From positions 43,719,648 to 43,783,647 of the forward strand of contig CM038221.1 of NCBI GenBank assembly GCA_021442155.1: 64,000 nt of DNA. The letters are read 5' to 3'. The notes under the pieces were generated by a model that worked only from the letters and a program-made list of their open reading frames with translations, had not been told where the DNA came from and did no database searches. The stretch is from Cymbidium sinense. Its lineage: Eukaryota; Streptophyta; Magnoliopsida; Asparagales; Orchidaceae. Position numbers and translations under genes: made by a program. Below are positions 50,201 to 61,700 of this stretch, in pieces. Each line of letters begins with the position of its first letter. Positions within the stretch are counted from its first letter, which is position 1.

Positions 50201-53200
50201 CCAAGTGGTTGGATCTCGATGGTGAGCAATTTTACTTCATAAAGGACCAAACCGAGCTAAAGGGGTGGCGGTTTGGAGTGATACCTCGTCGGCGTTTATC
50301 ATCGACGGTCGATATGCTTCAAGCACCTTTAGCTCATCAAAATGAAGCTTTGGGATGAATTTTGTGTCTCGCCTCTCCGCAAATCATCGTCGAGACCAAG
50401 TTCCGCCCATCCTCTACCGGCTTTGGTCATTTTCTAGCTTGTCGGTGACAGAGGCTTTAGGTAAAGGGTCGGTCAAGTTCTCCATCGCTTATAGAACATG
50501 TAGGAATACCTAATTGAGAAGAAGGATCACTGCTCCCCCCATTTTTTTCTATTTGACCGTGAGGTTAGCCGCCAACCAAGGCCGAATTACCACTTGCCGA
50601 CAGCAATGGATCTTGGAAAACGATCGGTCGAGCTCCTCCTTCCTACAAGAATGTGTCTAGATGATTACAATCCAAATCCAAGCTCTTCTTCCTCATCTTT
50701 CTCTCTTGGCCGGGAGCTATGCCATGGAGAAGTCTTAGGATGGAATGGCCTGACTAAAGACTTAAGGAAAGGATCTATTGAACTCCTCTCTCTCACTGGA
50801 ATGCCTTGGAATGGTTAGAGCCCCACTAGGATAGCCCCCTCCACTTTCTTTCCTCTTGATAGAAGCCCCTCCTTCTCCTATGGATTTTTTATTCTCTTCT
50901 TCTTCCTCCTCTTTTTTTTTTGGCCAAAGTTTAACATGGATGCTATAGATGATTGGGAAGTTTGTTTTCTTCTTCCCATATGTGGTCAACCAACTCAAGC
51001 CATCTTCCTAAAAGTCTAAGAAGGAGGAATGGTGGTTTATGGTGGCCATGTGCAAAATAATTAGTTTTGGATTATTCTTTCTTTATGTTTGATTTTATTG
51101 ACTTTCATGATCATCTCATCTCTCTCTCCTTTTAACTTAGGCTGATTTCTAAATTTTGCTAAGACCTATTTGCTTTCTTTAACTTGAGATGATTTGATCA
51201 TTAGTTGGTTTGTTGGATACGAGACCATTGCAATTGGAGATGTATAGTTTTTTTAGATAACAATTCAAATGAGTATGGATTAAATGATTCAAGTTGACTT
51301 TTGGGATTAAGCTTTAATCATGTATAATTTATCATTTGATGGATTAAGAGTCAATTAATAAGTCATATGTGAATTTAGTTTTGTTTATGATTTATTTAAT
51401 CTAAATGAGTCAAATTGACTCAAGTAGCATGATTGGTTATCTTGGAGTTAAATTAAGCTTGATTTTGTTTGGTTGTTCATTTATTATTTTTTTATTAACT
51501 AATTTCATTTGAATTATATTTTGGTTTGAACCTAAGTTGATCTTTTTGATCGAAATGAGTTAATTTTGGTTTAATTGTGTCAAATAGAAAATTTGGCTCG
51601 ATCAAAGTATGTTTAGACTCTAATCATATGTGATTAAGCTATCAAGATGATTTAGATCAATTGATTACATTTGATTTGATTTTAATTATAATTTTGGCTC
51701 ATTTTGACCCAAATTGGGTTTAATGAATCAAATTGAATTCACTTGAGTTAAATGATCAAATTGACCAAATTAAACCTAAATGAGAATTGAATATGTTTAC
51801 TTATGATTTTAAAATAATTTTGGATATTTGATTTAAATTAATTTCAATTTAATTTTGATTTTAGCTCAATCAGTTTCATTTGAGTCTATTTGGATCAAGT
51901 GACCTAATTAACCTATTTGAGAGCTTATTGGATTCAGATTTATTTATATTTATATTTATATTTAAGCATATTTATTTGATGGTTTTGAGCCTTTGGAATA
52001 ATTTAATTTGGCCAAATTTTGGTTTGTTGACTTTTGACTTAATGGGGCCCACATGAATCAATTCTAGGTCAAATGTCCTATTTTCCACTTTGAACCTCAT
52101 TTGGATTTATTTTTGAGTTCATTTATATTTATGCATTGATTATATACTTTTTGTTCCATTTAATTTAGTTTAATTTTGATTTAATTTGATTTTATTTTGA
52201 CTTTGGTGATTTTGAGCTTAAATAGGTTAATTGAGTTAATCAATCTAATTACTTCAACTCAGGCTAAATTGAATTTAAATTTCAATTCAAATATGTTTGA
52301 TTTATATTTATGTTGAGTTTGGTAAGATTTGGGTTTAATCTAGGTTCATTTGATCCGATTTGGCTAGGACAAGTCCTAGATCAGGTCCTAGAAGGATCTA
52401 TGAGGATGACCCAGCCTTTTACTCTAGCATATTGAGTTTGATTCAATTTCAAATTTGATTTTAATTTCAAGTTTTAAAGTTTGATTCGGTTTGTTTTTTT
52501 ATTTTGTTTTTCTTACCTAGCTACTAAGCATAGTATCCTAAGTGCCTAATTAGGGAACTCATAATCTAATATTAGGGGACCTAATTACTAGGATGATGAA
52601 TGATGTTAACCTCATCCAAAAATGAGGTCAATAATTATTTGAGAAAATGTATCTTGTAGAGAATTCTCTAGTGAGATTATTGAATGAGAACAATAGTGAT
52701 TTTTGGCAAGTTCATTTTAAGTGTTTGAGTAGCTTTATCCAAGTTGGTAAATAGGCAGCCATAATTGTGGAGTTAAACATGAGAATATCCTTTCTTATGG
52801 TGAATTCAACTTTAAGACAAGTTGATTTAAGCAACTTTAATTAATGCTTTGTTTACTTAACCACTTCACATGCTAATTTAAGTGCTTGTTAGCTTAATGA
52901 ATGTATTTCATGATGGTGAAAAAACTTAATTAACTTGGCAAAGGTTCACTAAATATACATTAGTTCTCTAATTCATGTATATTTTACATTGAAGCCTAGA
53001 AGAACTTGAAATGAATCTTTAAGTCCAATTCATTCTAATTACTATGAATTATTGAGTCCATCATGCCTTATGATTTGATAGAATATAATTAGATTAATTG
53101 TATACATTGTATAAAATATTTAACACCACTTTGAGATCTTTCATTATTTATTACTAGTTTATTTGTGCCTTTAATCTTTAGTGGAAAATTACAAAACACA

Positions 53201-54226
53201 CTAAGAAACAAATCTTTTAAATATTGTTAAAGAATTGTTAATCATTAAATAAGATGTTGTCTTAAAGAAGATTAGAAGCTAGAGATAGTCAAAATAAAGA
53301 AAATATTTAATAATATTAGCGAGGCTACACTAAGAATCTTCTTTGAACAAATCTCTCAAAATGAAATATTAGTTGTAATTCTTCTTTGCTCGAGTCTTTT
53401 TGGATGAAATTGAAAATGAAACTTCTTAGTACTCACTTGCACAAGAAGGACACTAATATGTGGAGGTCCTTGCTATTGTTAGCAAAAAAATATGTTGCTA
53501 AAAGAATTCCATAAGTGAGCAAAGTAAAAAAAAAAAAAAAAGAGTTCATGAAAAAGAACTTAAGTTCAAAGTATGAATGAAAATTCTGATGTGTCTAGCC
53601 TAACAATCTTAGTCCCCTCATCTCATAAAAACTATGCTAATCCTAATGATTAGCTTTGAAATGTACATAAGTATTTTGATCCAATAAATAGTTGATTCTA
53701 ATTATCTAAGCCAGTTTTGAACTTAAAAAGATGAAAATTTCTAAGAGAGTCATCAAAGCCCTACTTTTATGAGCACTTCAAAAATTTGGGTATTAGCAAT
53801 TTAAAGTAAAGTTTGATTATTTTCATAAGCTTTATTGTTGTAGCTCTCTTCTATTTTTCTGAAACACTAATTGACATCAGTTAATGCTAGCAATATAATT
53901 TGGCAGGGAATTTCTTATTTCATGATGGTAGAAGAGTTCCTTTTTTTGGAGGATGAGTGATTCTTATTTTAAGGAGCTTTTTCATCACAAATTATTTTAA
54001 TCATTTCGAGAAGTATTTCTGATGGCAAGTATAGGAACAATCATTTAAGGCTTAATTGTTGTATTTGTTTGCCCCTTCTCATGATAATAAGTTGTTTGCA
54101 TTTCTTATTATTATTTCGTTCATCGATGAAAATAAAGGATTGTTATGATTATTTCTAATTTTTTTATTTATTTTTGCCTTATTTTTTTAAATATTTTTGT
54201 CTTTCTCCTACGGTTTTCTTTGATTA
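46087..54226 (+). repeat. Duplicated repeat block D2
   Basis: It matches D1 (8,731-16,817) throughout, including the GC-richer segment (49,830-50,930) and the stretch before the subtilase. Small gaps of a few bases are common, most clearly around 46,600-47,200. At 54,226 the match jumps: D1 continues into an AT microsatellite and the subtilase promoter, while D2 joins directly to the subtilase propeptide. No gene is recognised. Open frames at 46,217-46,453, 49,804-49,989, 50,167-50,358 and 50,594-50,818 are not supported as genes. Confidence 0.86.
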
Positions 54227-54939
54227 TCCCCTCTCTCCCCACCGTTACCGCTGCTGAGAATCCCGTCCATAAAACCTATATTATTCGCGTCAGAAAAATC
54301 TCCTCTATCCTCAACCATGACCAATGGTACCGATCCTTCCTACGAACCCTCGACGAAAATTTAAACAATCAACAAATGATATATTCTTTCAAAAGCATCA
54401 TCACCGGCTTCGCTGCACGGCTAACCGAAGAAGAAGTGTCTGTGATTTCCTCGATGCCGGGTTTCATCAGCGCCAATCCCGACCGTAGAATCCTCATCCA
54501 AACCACCCACACGCCGTCCTTCCTGGGTCTGATTCAGGACACCCCTGGCAACGCCAGCTGGAAAGGATTAGGCGGCGGCGAAGGCATCGTGATCGGCGTT
54601 TTAGACAGCGGTGTCTTCCCCGACCACCCTTCTTTCAGTGGCAAAGGCATGCCTCCTCCACCAGCTAAATGGAAGGGTAGGTGTGACTTCAACTCATCGC
54701 AGTGCAATAACAAGCTCATTGGGGCGAGAACGTTCCTTAGGGGCGCGGCAACTGCGAAAGGACAAGTAGAGCTGAGAGATGGTCGAGTTCCTCCATTTGA
54801 TAAAAATGGTCATGGGACACACATGGCGAGCACTGCTGCTGGAGCAATGGTGGAGGACGCTCAGGTGCTCGGTAACGCCATGGGAGTGGCGACGGGAATG
54901 GCTCCGAGAGCACATCTTGCAATCTACAAGGTACGTTAG
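54145..54939 (+). pseudogene. Subtilase exon-1 fragment, copy B, fused to repeat-derived start
   Basis: The subtilase part, 54,227-54,930, is unbroken: PSLPTVTAAENPVHKTY (signal end and propeptide start), ITGFAARLTEEEVSVIS, TTHTPSFLGL at the propeptide junction, [18 protein letters not shown] with the catalytic Asp, and NGHGTHMAST with the catalytic His. The residue after GHGTH is Met where Thr is usual. It ends AIYK before a GTACGT splice donor. Nothing after the first exon remains: no Asn, PA domain, Ser or C-terminus. The promoter, start codon and most of the signal peptide are deleted. The open frame of 264 codons starts at 54,145 in block D2 and gains a chance hydrophobic start (MIISNFFIYF and onward). 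It cannot make an active protease. Confidence 0.9.
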
Positions 54940-55423
54940 AAAATTAAGTTTTTTTTTTTTTTAAAATGGTGAATATAGTGTTTTCAACTTTTCCTGATTT
55001 AATGATTTACATGAAAATTTTAAGTAGCCAATAAATTTTTATTTTGTTAACAATTATTGTGCAAAATCTTTCACTGAAAAAAAATAATCTAATAATTAAA
55101 ATTATTTTTTTGGTGTGCAAACATGTTAGTCTAATGGCTGAGAGTTTTGGCTCTCAACCAAGTGATCTTAGGTTCAAGTCTTTGCACATACATATTATTT
55201 GTATGAGTTTTCGATTAATTTCGCTCAAATATCTCAAAAAAAATATTTATTTGTTTGAAACATCAAAACATTTTTATAATATTTTAAACAATAGAAAATT
55301 TAAATTTAAAATAATTTATCTATACAATTTCTGCAATCAAGAACATCTATATTCTTCTGCTAAACATTAAACAAAGAGACAACAAGCATTACAATCAAGA
55401 ATATCTATAAAAGCATTTATGTA

Positions 55424-55567
55424 AATAGTAAATTTTAAATTTAAATATGTAAAAATACAAGAATGAAGTTCTCTGTTAGATATTTAAAAAATGTATAATA
55501 AATTTATAATAAAATTTATTTCTATATTATATAAAATATTTAGCTTAAAATATATAAATATTATTTA

Positions 55568-55645
<78 letters not shown>

Positions 55646-55824
55646 TATATATATATATATATATAATGTAAATATTTCAATATATAATATATGTATAAAT
55701 TTTATGTAAATGAAATTAACTTTTATTATAAATTTATTATATATTTTTAAACCTATCCTAGCCTAATAGAGAACTTCATTCTTATATTTCTACATATTTA
55801 AATTTAAAATTTCATATTTATATA
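55424..55824. repeat. Foldback structure around an AT microsatellite
   Basis: The left arm (about 55,424-55,530) and the right arm (about 55,710-55,824) are reverse complements over roughly 110 bp; landmarks are 'aagaatgaagttctct' on the left and 'agagaacttcattctta' on the right. Between them lies (AT)n at about 55,567-55,666. It is absent from copy A. It could be a foldback or MITE-type element, but no target duplication was identified. Confidence 0.7.
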
Positions 55825-56104
55825 AATATTATAATTTTTTTTAATTTTATATAAAAAGATTATTAAATTTTAATAAAATTTATCTTTTATGTATATAAAA
55901 ATAACTATATTTTAAATATAAAATTTAGATATTTATTAAAAAAAGATAAATTAAAGTTGAGGCCTCAAAAAAAAATTACAAAATTAGTATTTTTTTTGAG
56001 GATTTATATACATATCACACAATTCTTATGTATTTATATATCTAATACCTAAACTTCAATTTTACATATATAATATCCTAATATTCAAAATAGCATCAAA
56101 AATA

Positions 56105-56540
56105 TCACTTTATTCACTTTTTAAAAGTGAAATGCATATTTTTAAGCATAGAAAAGTATTAGATAAGAAAATATTTAACTTTAGATGTTTCATATGTAAA
56201 TACATAAGAATTGCATGATATGTATGTAAATTCCCTTTTTTAAAATAAAAAATATATATTTTATGCTGATGTTAGATATGTAAATATATAAGAATTGAGT
56301 GTTATGTATGTAAATTCTCCTTTTTAAAAAAAAAATATTTTAGGCAATAAAAATATTTTACGCTGTGATGATAGATATGTAAATACATAAAAATTGTATG
56401 ATATGTATATAAATTCCCTTTTTTTTAAAAAAAATATTTTAAAGCCAGTCGCTGTCTATTTTTTGAAATTTTTTTTGTTAAGTCTATTTCGTTAATTAAA
56501 ATTTAAAAGATGTTTAATTTAAAATTTCTGATAATTTTGA
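56105..56540 (-). repeat. Intron block inverted relative to copy A
   Basis: The reverse complement matches 21,600-22,062 of copy A, including the three 'catacatatca..caattcttat..atttacatatctaa' units and the 'aaagtgaataaagtgatatt' edge. A fourth, plus-oriented unit at about 55,998-56,050 makes this copy begin and end with inverted versions of the unit, as in a small inverted-repeat transposon. Confidence 0.72.
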
Positions 56541-56811
56541 ATTTCCCTTTCGCCTATTTTATAATAAAATCTCATTCATAGATTTAGCTGGTAAAAACAA
56601 GAAAAAAAAAACAAAAAATGACGATATCCGATATGGTGGATGGGGTATTTAAAGATTGAAAGCACATTGTCTTATTAAAGAGCTAATTTTTAACTAAAGA
56701 ATTAGATATTTATAATATTTTTTAATAAATATACTCATAATTATTTAATAACTTAATTATATTATTTAATATTTAGGTAATATTTTAATAATATTTTTTG
56801 AAGAATTTAAC

Positions 56812-57114
56812 TTTTTTTTTTTTTGGAAAAATATGAGGGCTCACGCCAAATTCATTCCATAAAAAGTGAATTACATAAACAAGAGGGGGGAAAATAAAAA
56901 TAAAAGTTACATAAGAGACCTGCAGGGATTTCTTAAAACTGAAAAAACAAGTTATATGTATGATAAATTATCTGGACTCAGACTCAAAAAAAACGTTGTA
57001 TAGTATATACAGCACCACCCCACCATTAGATCAACCAATCGAATGAACCTGCGGTTACCTTCACTATCTTCCAATGGACAAAGAGATACAGATTACACTT
57101 TTACCAGGTTGCGG
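56812..57114 (-). mobile_element. Retroposon insertion with 10-bp target duplication
   Basis: Exact repeats AGAATTTAAC at 56,802-56,811 and 57,115-57,124 flank 303 bp that begin with poly-T on the plus strand. Copy A at about 22,863-22,872 shows the empty site with a single AGAATTTAAC. The element lies on the minus strand with its A-tail at the left. It has no clear tRNA-type promoter boxes, so it is either a 5'-truncated LINE end or a SINE of another type. Its age is later than the duplication. Confidence 0.87.
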
Positions 57115-57135
57115 AGAATTTAACTTGATATAAAT

Positions 57136-57375
57136 AACCCGAATAGAACAAATTAAGACTTGTTCTAAATAATAATATATTTTTCTGTTACATTTCATAT
57201 TATTAATCTTCCACTTTTATATTTTATATCATTCATTCATCTCTTTAATTATTAAGATATAAAAATTAATTTGTTAAATATAAAATTTGGCCAAACATAA
57301 AATATTAATCTTGTTTAGCTAAAAATCATTCAATTAAGTGAGTTATATATATATAGTATTTACATTTATATAAAT
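57136..57375. repeat. 240-bp insertion private to copy B, 8-bp flanking repeat
   Basis: Relative to copy A (about 22,876-22,884) copy B has extra DNA between ATATAAAT at 57,128-57,135 and ATATAAAT at 57,368-57,375. An 8-bp duplication fits hAT-type transposition, but no terminal inverted repeats are visible and the flanking word is a simple AT sequence, so slippage or deletion in copy A are alternatives. Confidence 0.5.
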
Positions 57376-57381
57376 TAGTAT

Positions 57382-58167
57382 TGATATATCTCTCTAAAAT
57401 TTATTAATCAAGCATGAATACAATCAAATTAAACGACTTAGACAAGTCCAACAAATACTAAAATCGGTCATCGAGCAATGAGCTCAAATCAAGCTCAAAA
57501 GTTACATATAAAACTTCGAGACACTGGCTGGATGATCAAATGACTTCCAAATTTGACGTACTTATATTTGAATCGAGCGGCTCAATAAGAAGAATCCAAC
57601 AAATCTAAGATCACTCAAATTGAAGATCATTTGGATGATCAAATCATCGAAAAACTATTTATGATCAAATGAATCAATATACACCACTTGATGGAGTGTT
57701 TTGAGATATTGGCTATAATGTCCAAAATATCCTCTCAATTATAAATACTCATTCTTATCGAAAAGGGGGGGAAGCTAGAGAAGAACTTGAGAAAGGCGTG
57801 AGAATTAGAAGTTCAAGTTCGTCATCCTTGTGTTATTGTTGATTGTCACATCAACAATGCCATTGTACATACAACTACCCTGCATACTATTGTTACACGA
57901 TCTAGAATTCTTATTACCAGGCTTTCTCACATACAATATTATAATCCCGTTATCAGAAAAACTTAAACTTTATATTCCAAAGTATTTATATAGTGGAGGA
58001 TTTTTATTGAGCTAGACCCTGTGGTTTTTTCCCCCACTTTCTAGAGTTTTTTCATGTAAAAATTTTGGAATTTCTTGTTCTCTTTTCAACTATCTATGTG
58101 TGTGATAGATTTCCATATATGATAAGGCGTGAAGTTTTATTCTGGTTACAAATTTTGACATACAATA
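57382..58167 (-). mobile_element. Solo LTR in the subtilase intron, copy B
   Basis: It starts TGATATATC and is flanked by AGTAT at 57,377-57,381 and 58,168-58,172, the same target duplication as the solo LTR in copy A. The two copies align along their length with small gaps. It belongs to the LTR family of elements E1 and E2. The shared position and duplication show that the insertion and the loss of its interior happened before the segment was duplicated. Confidence 0.85.
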
Positions 58168-58419
58168 AGTATTAACTTAATTTTCTTTTTTATATAATAA
58201 TTTATAACGAAAAGATTTTAAAACTAAGTGCTAATGCATAAATATAAATTCTAATTTATAATTCTACAAAGAAATAATTATAAAATTTTAAAATTATGAA
58301 AATATGTAAAAAAAAATAGCTATAAATTACAAACTATAATCTTTAGTTATTTAAAGCATATATATTCTTGCCACACATATGAGAAATTATTTTGTGAGGG
58401 AATCCAAATAAGGCTTACC

Positions 58420-58649
58420 TTTTTTTTTTTTTTTTTTGTTAACGGGATGTCCACCCTTAATTCCACCCACTATGTGGTATGTGACTTCGGGCATGACTAA
58501 TTCCCGGGCGAGCCTGGCAACCCTGAGCCCACAGGTACCGGCCCCCCATTTCTTTTCACCTGTTAAGGTAATGCACCCTGCTCTAAAGGGGAATCAAACG
58601 TGGACTGAGGAGTACCCAGTTGTGTTCACCCTCACCAACTAAGCTAACC
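58420..58649 (-). mobile_element. tRNA-derived SINE, copy B intron
   Basis: On the minus strand it begins GGTTAGCTTAGTTGGTGAGG. TAGCTTAGTTG fits the A box of a tRNA-type RNA polymerase III promoter (TRGYNNARNNG), and GTTTGATTCC about 45 bases on fits the B box. The element ends in an A-tail, seen as T18 at 58,420-58,437 on the plus strand. The GC-rich middle differs from the flanks. The degraded partner is at 23,915-24,060, and a family member with a clean target duplication is at 44,368-44,533. The plus-strand frame at 58,436-58,642 is a by-product. Confidence 0.84.
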
Positions 58650-58733
58650 TTTTACCTGGTAGTCCTTTTTTTTGTTTTTTCGTGGAAAGGTAGTCCTTTA
58701 AGTGAAGAGACCATTTAACAAAAAAAAAAAAGT

Positions 58734-58756
58734 TGGTAGTCCTTTAAGTGAAGAGG
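58734..58756. other. Duplication junction into family C copy 3
   Basis: Intron B sequence runs into 'tttaagtgaagagg', after which the sequence is that of 38,194 onward. TGAAGAGG occurs at both 38,186-38,193 and 58,749-58,756, so the junction has 8 bp of microhomology. This is the point where a 20.56-kb unit (38,186-58,748) seems to restart. Confidence 0.75.
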
Positions 58757-61700
58757 AAATGACAAACAAGACAAAATAAAAGTTTGGAATTAAATGAATT
58801 ATTTTAACATTCTTTGAATTAATTAAATGATTGTTTAAATCAAAGAAGGATAAGAAAGGGTAATTAAATTAATTATTTAATGGTTCAAACTTAATTAATT
58901 CAAAAAATGCACTTAATTGACTCTCCTTAAACATATTAAATCATCAACATTGAATGGGGTAAAAATAACAAATATTATTCCTCCTCTTTGAGTTTAATAA
59001 TTCAAATTCAAAATCATACTTCATAAGAAGCCTTGGCTTTCCTTAGATGATTTTATCCAACTTGATTGTCCTTGGGAATTAGTGTAATTGAATGAATTAT
59101 GTGGAAGTGTGCAATCATTCATTTCCAATCATTATAAATTTTGCATGTCATTTGATATCATGCATTCATGTTTTCAAATCAAATAATCAAATGAATATAC
59201 TTATGTAAAGTTGCATATGTTGAATTAATCCTATTATATGTGTAGCTATTATCACTAATAAATCTAAAAACTAGTTTTAAAATTATAAATGAAAAGTTAA
59301 ATTGATATCAGCTATGAATATTATATATGATTTACATGTCTTATAACCTAAACATGTTAAAGCATTATTTTATCTTTATGACTCATGTATGGGTTTACAT
59401 AGGTTTGAATGGTAATAAGCATATAGTCTGGACGTCCCCAGAATATGAGGCTTTAAGTAGCCCTATAGAAGTCTTAGATTACCTCACTTCCTTGGTTAAT
59501 AAAGGCACATACTTATTTAATTACATTCCTATGTGTACTTGTACTAGAATTTGGATAGAACTTTTCTTTGCAAGTGTAAATAATTCACAAAAATACAATC
59601 TTTTGCATGATTTGCATCATTATAGTTGTATGTAAATTTATATGTATTTAAGATAGTAAGTATATAGTCTAGATATCACTGGAATACAAGGTTTTAAGTA
59701 GCCCCAATGAGGTCTTAGATTATCTCACTTCCCTACTTTAAACAATGGCACATACTTACTTAAAACTTTAATACATGTGTACGTGCATTTAGCTAAAGAG
59801 TGAAATTTCACCTTTCTAACAAAAATACAAATGAATTCAAAATCATGTAAGTGTGCCAAATATATTGCATGTATAGGTATGTTAAGTTTAAAATCATATG
59901 CATATTATTGATGATGAAAAGGAATGGTGCAACATATTCTATGTTATGATAATTCAATTACATTAATCTTAGGATGCCTTTCATGTTGAATAGGATCCTT
60001 TAAGGTTAATCCAAACTTTAATAAAATACTTAATATTTAAGGTTAATTACAACAACATATTTTATAAAAAAGGAACTAAGATAGGGATGAAAGAGGTTAG
60101 CCTCTTTCTTCTCTTCTGCTTAGATGCTAATTAAATATAAAATGAAATAAAACAAAATTACAAATTAAAATTTGCAAATCCTCTTAACAATTTTAAGTGA
60201 AACCATCTTTCATGGATAATTTAAGTAATCCCAAACTTATATAATTATAATTCCAAAGCCTTGCTAAGGCATACAATACTAAGTCTATGCACACACATTA
60301 TAATGTTAGGTCATTCCATCTAGCTTTAGGTTAGGATGGTGTATGTAACAATGTTGTGTTTTATTTTATGTTGTAATATTTTTGACTGGATGTTAGTAGT
60401 GTTGTGCGTAGACTCGATGTTAGGCTGTTGTTAGCCTAATGTTATTTTTCGTAAAAGATTATGCTAATAGGGCCACCAAATTAATTATAAATGCTTCTAC
60501 TTGCAAGTTGTTCATGCCCCTAAGCATAATCCATGTTAGGATAGGTGGGCTTGGTTACCTATGTGCATGGTGCTAGGTCCAAATTATAAAATATAACTGC
60601 TCAGATTTGTATGTATGTTTAGCTAACATCTATTTTGCTGGTGTAATTAGACTTTACCTTTCAATAAAAATATAATTTTGTAATAAGAATTAAGATTATT
60701 GCTATAGTGTTTAGGATGAACAGTGGCTAGAAGGCATAGTCTTATGAGGCCTTGTGAAGCCTTGGAGCATAATCAAATCAAGAGAAAAGAAAGAAGAAAG
60801 AAAAGCAGGGAATGAAGACCCCATACCATCTAATTTAATTCTAAATTGTAATATTCTTTTATAATCTAGGTTGTATAAGGGTAGAGCTCGATTACCTAAT
60901 TTTCTCTATTCAGGGGTGTACGGTAGTACCCAGCCACATTAGCCTTTTATTCTTTTATAGAATCTGTACATGTTTGATTGTTATGTTTAGATTGCATAAT
61001 AGAAATTTATTCTTCTTTATAATTTCTTAAACTTTATGTTTGAATGTGTGGCCTGGATATAGTAGGCTCTTAGGATAAAATTAATTTTTTTACCCCAATT
61101 AATAACTCTTAATTAAAATTTTAAAATAACTCATATCTTCATTCTAAAGCCTAGGATATAATCAAGATAATTTAAAGATTTAGCAACCCCTTAGCTGAAT
61201 GTTGAATGTCTAACATCATGCATATCATCTTATTTTACTCATGAATAATGAGAGTCTCTATTCTTGCACTTGAAGGAACGCTTGACCTATGAGAGCACCC
61301 CTTCATGATGGAGATCTCCCTCTATCTCTCTGATTTGGCCAATAACTCAATTTCATCATGCATTTAGGCATAAAATATCCCAAGCCTTTGTCCAAAATAT
61401 TGTGTCAAAATAATATCAAATTTGTAAAATTTTGTATTTATACTAAGTCATATACTTGTGCTAGCCATAATCTAGTCTCTTAGGAAGTGAGTTTAGGACT
61501 CTAGTATCTTTCTAATTAAATAACACCCTAACTATATTGCAATTATATAAAGATCGGCCTATATGGTTTTGAATCGTAGGAAGTGTTAGATGGAGGCCAC
61601 TCCAGGAGGCTGTAAGTCTTGAAGAGTAGGATAGTTATATTCTCTCTTATGGAGGTATACCATTGTATCCCCCTTTCCAAGGTTGCTTATTTCTTTTAAG

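Larger units (their letters stand above)
54931..56811 (+). other. Copy B intron, first part
   Basis: From 54,931 to about 55,395 it matches copy A 21,073-21,540. Private DNA follows: an inverted-repeat structure with an AT microsatellite (55,424-55,824) and AT-rich sequence to about 56,000. The stretch 56,105-56,540 is inverted relative to copy A. From about 56,520 the match is again in the same direction, up to the retroposon at 56,812. Open frames at 55,044-55,370 and 55,491-55,709 are AT-rich artefacts. Confidence 0.7.

Noticed and set aside
54145..54939. Copy B as a functional short protease gene
   Set aside because: It lacks the catalytic Ser, the oxyanion Asn, its promoter and true signal peptide, and everything after the first exon. 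Only the open frame is intact.
55491..55709. Tyr/Ile-rich 72-codon frame
   Set aside because: Translation of an AT microsatellite.
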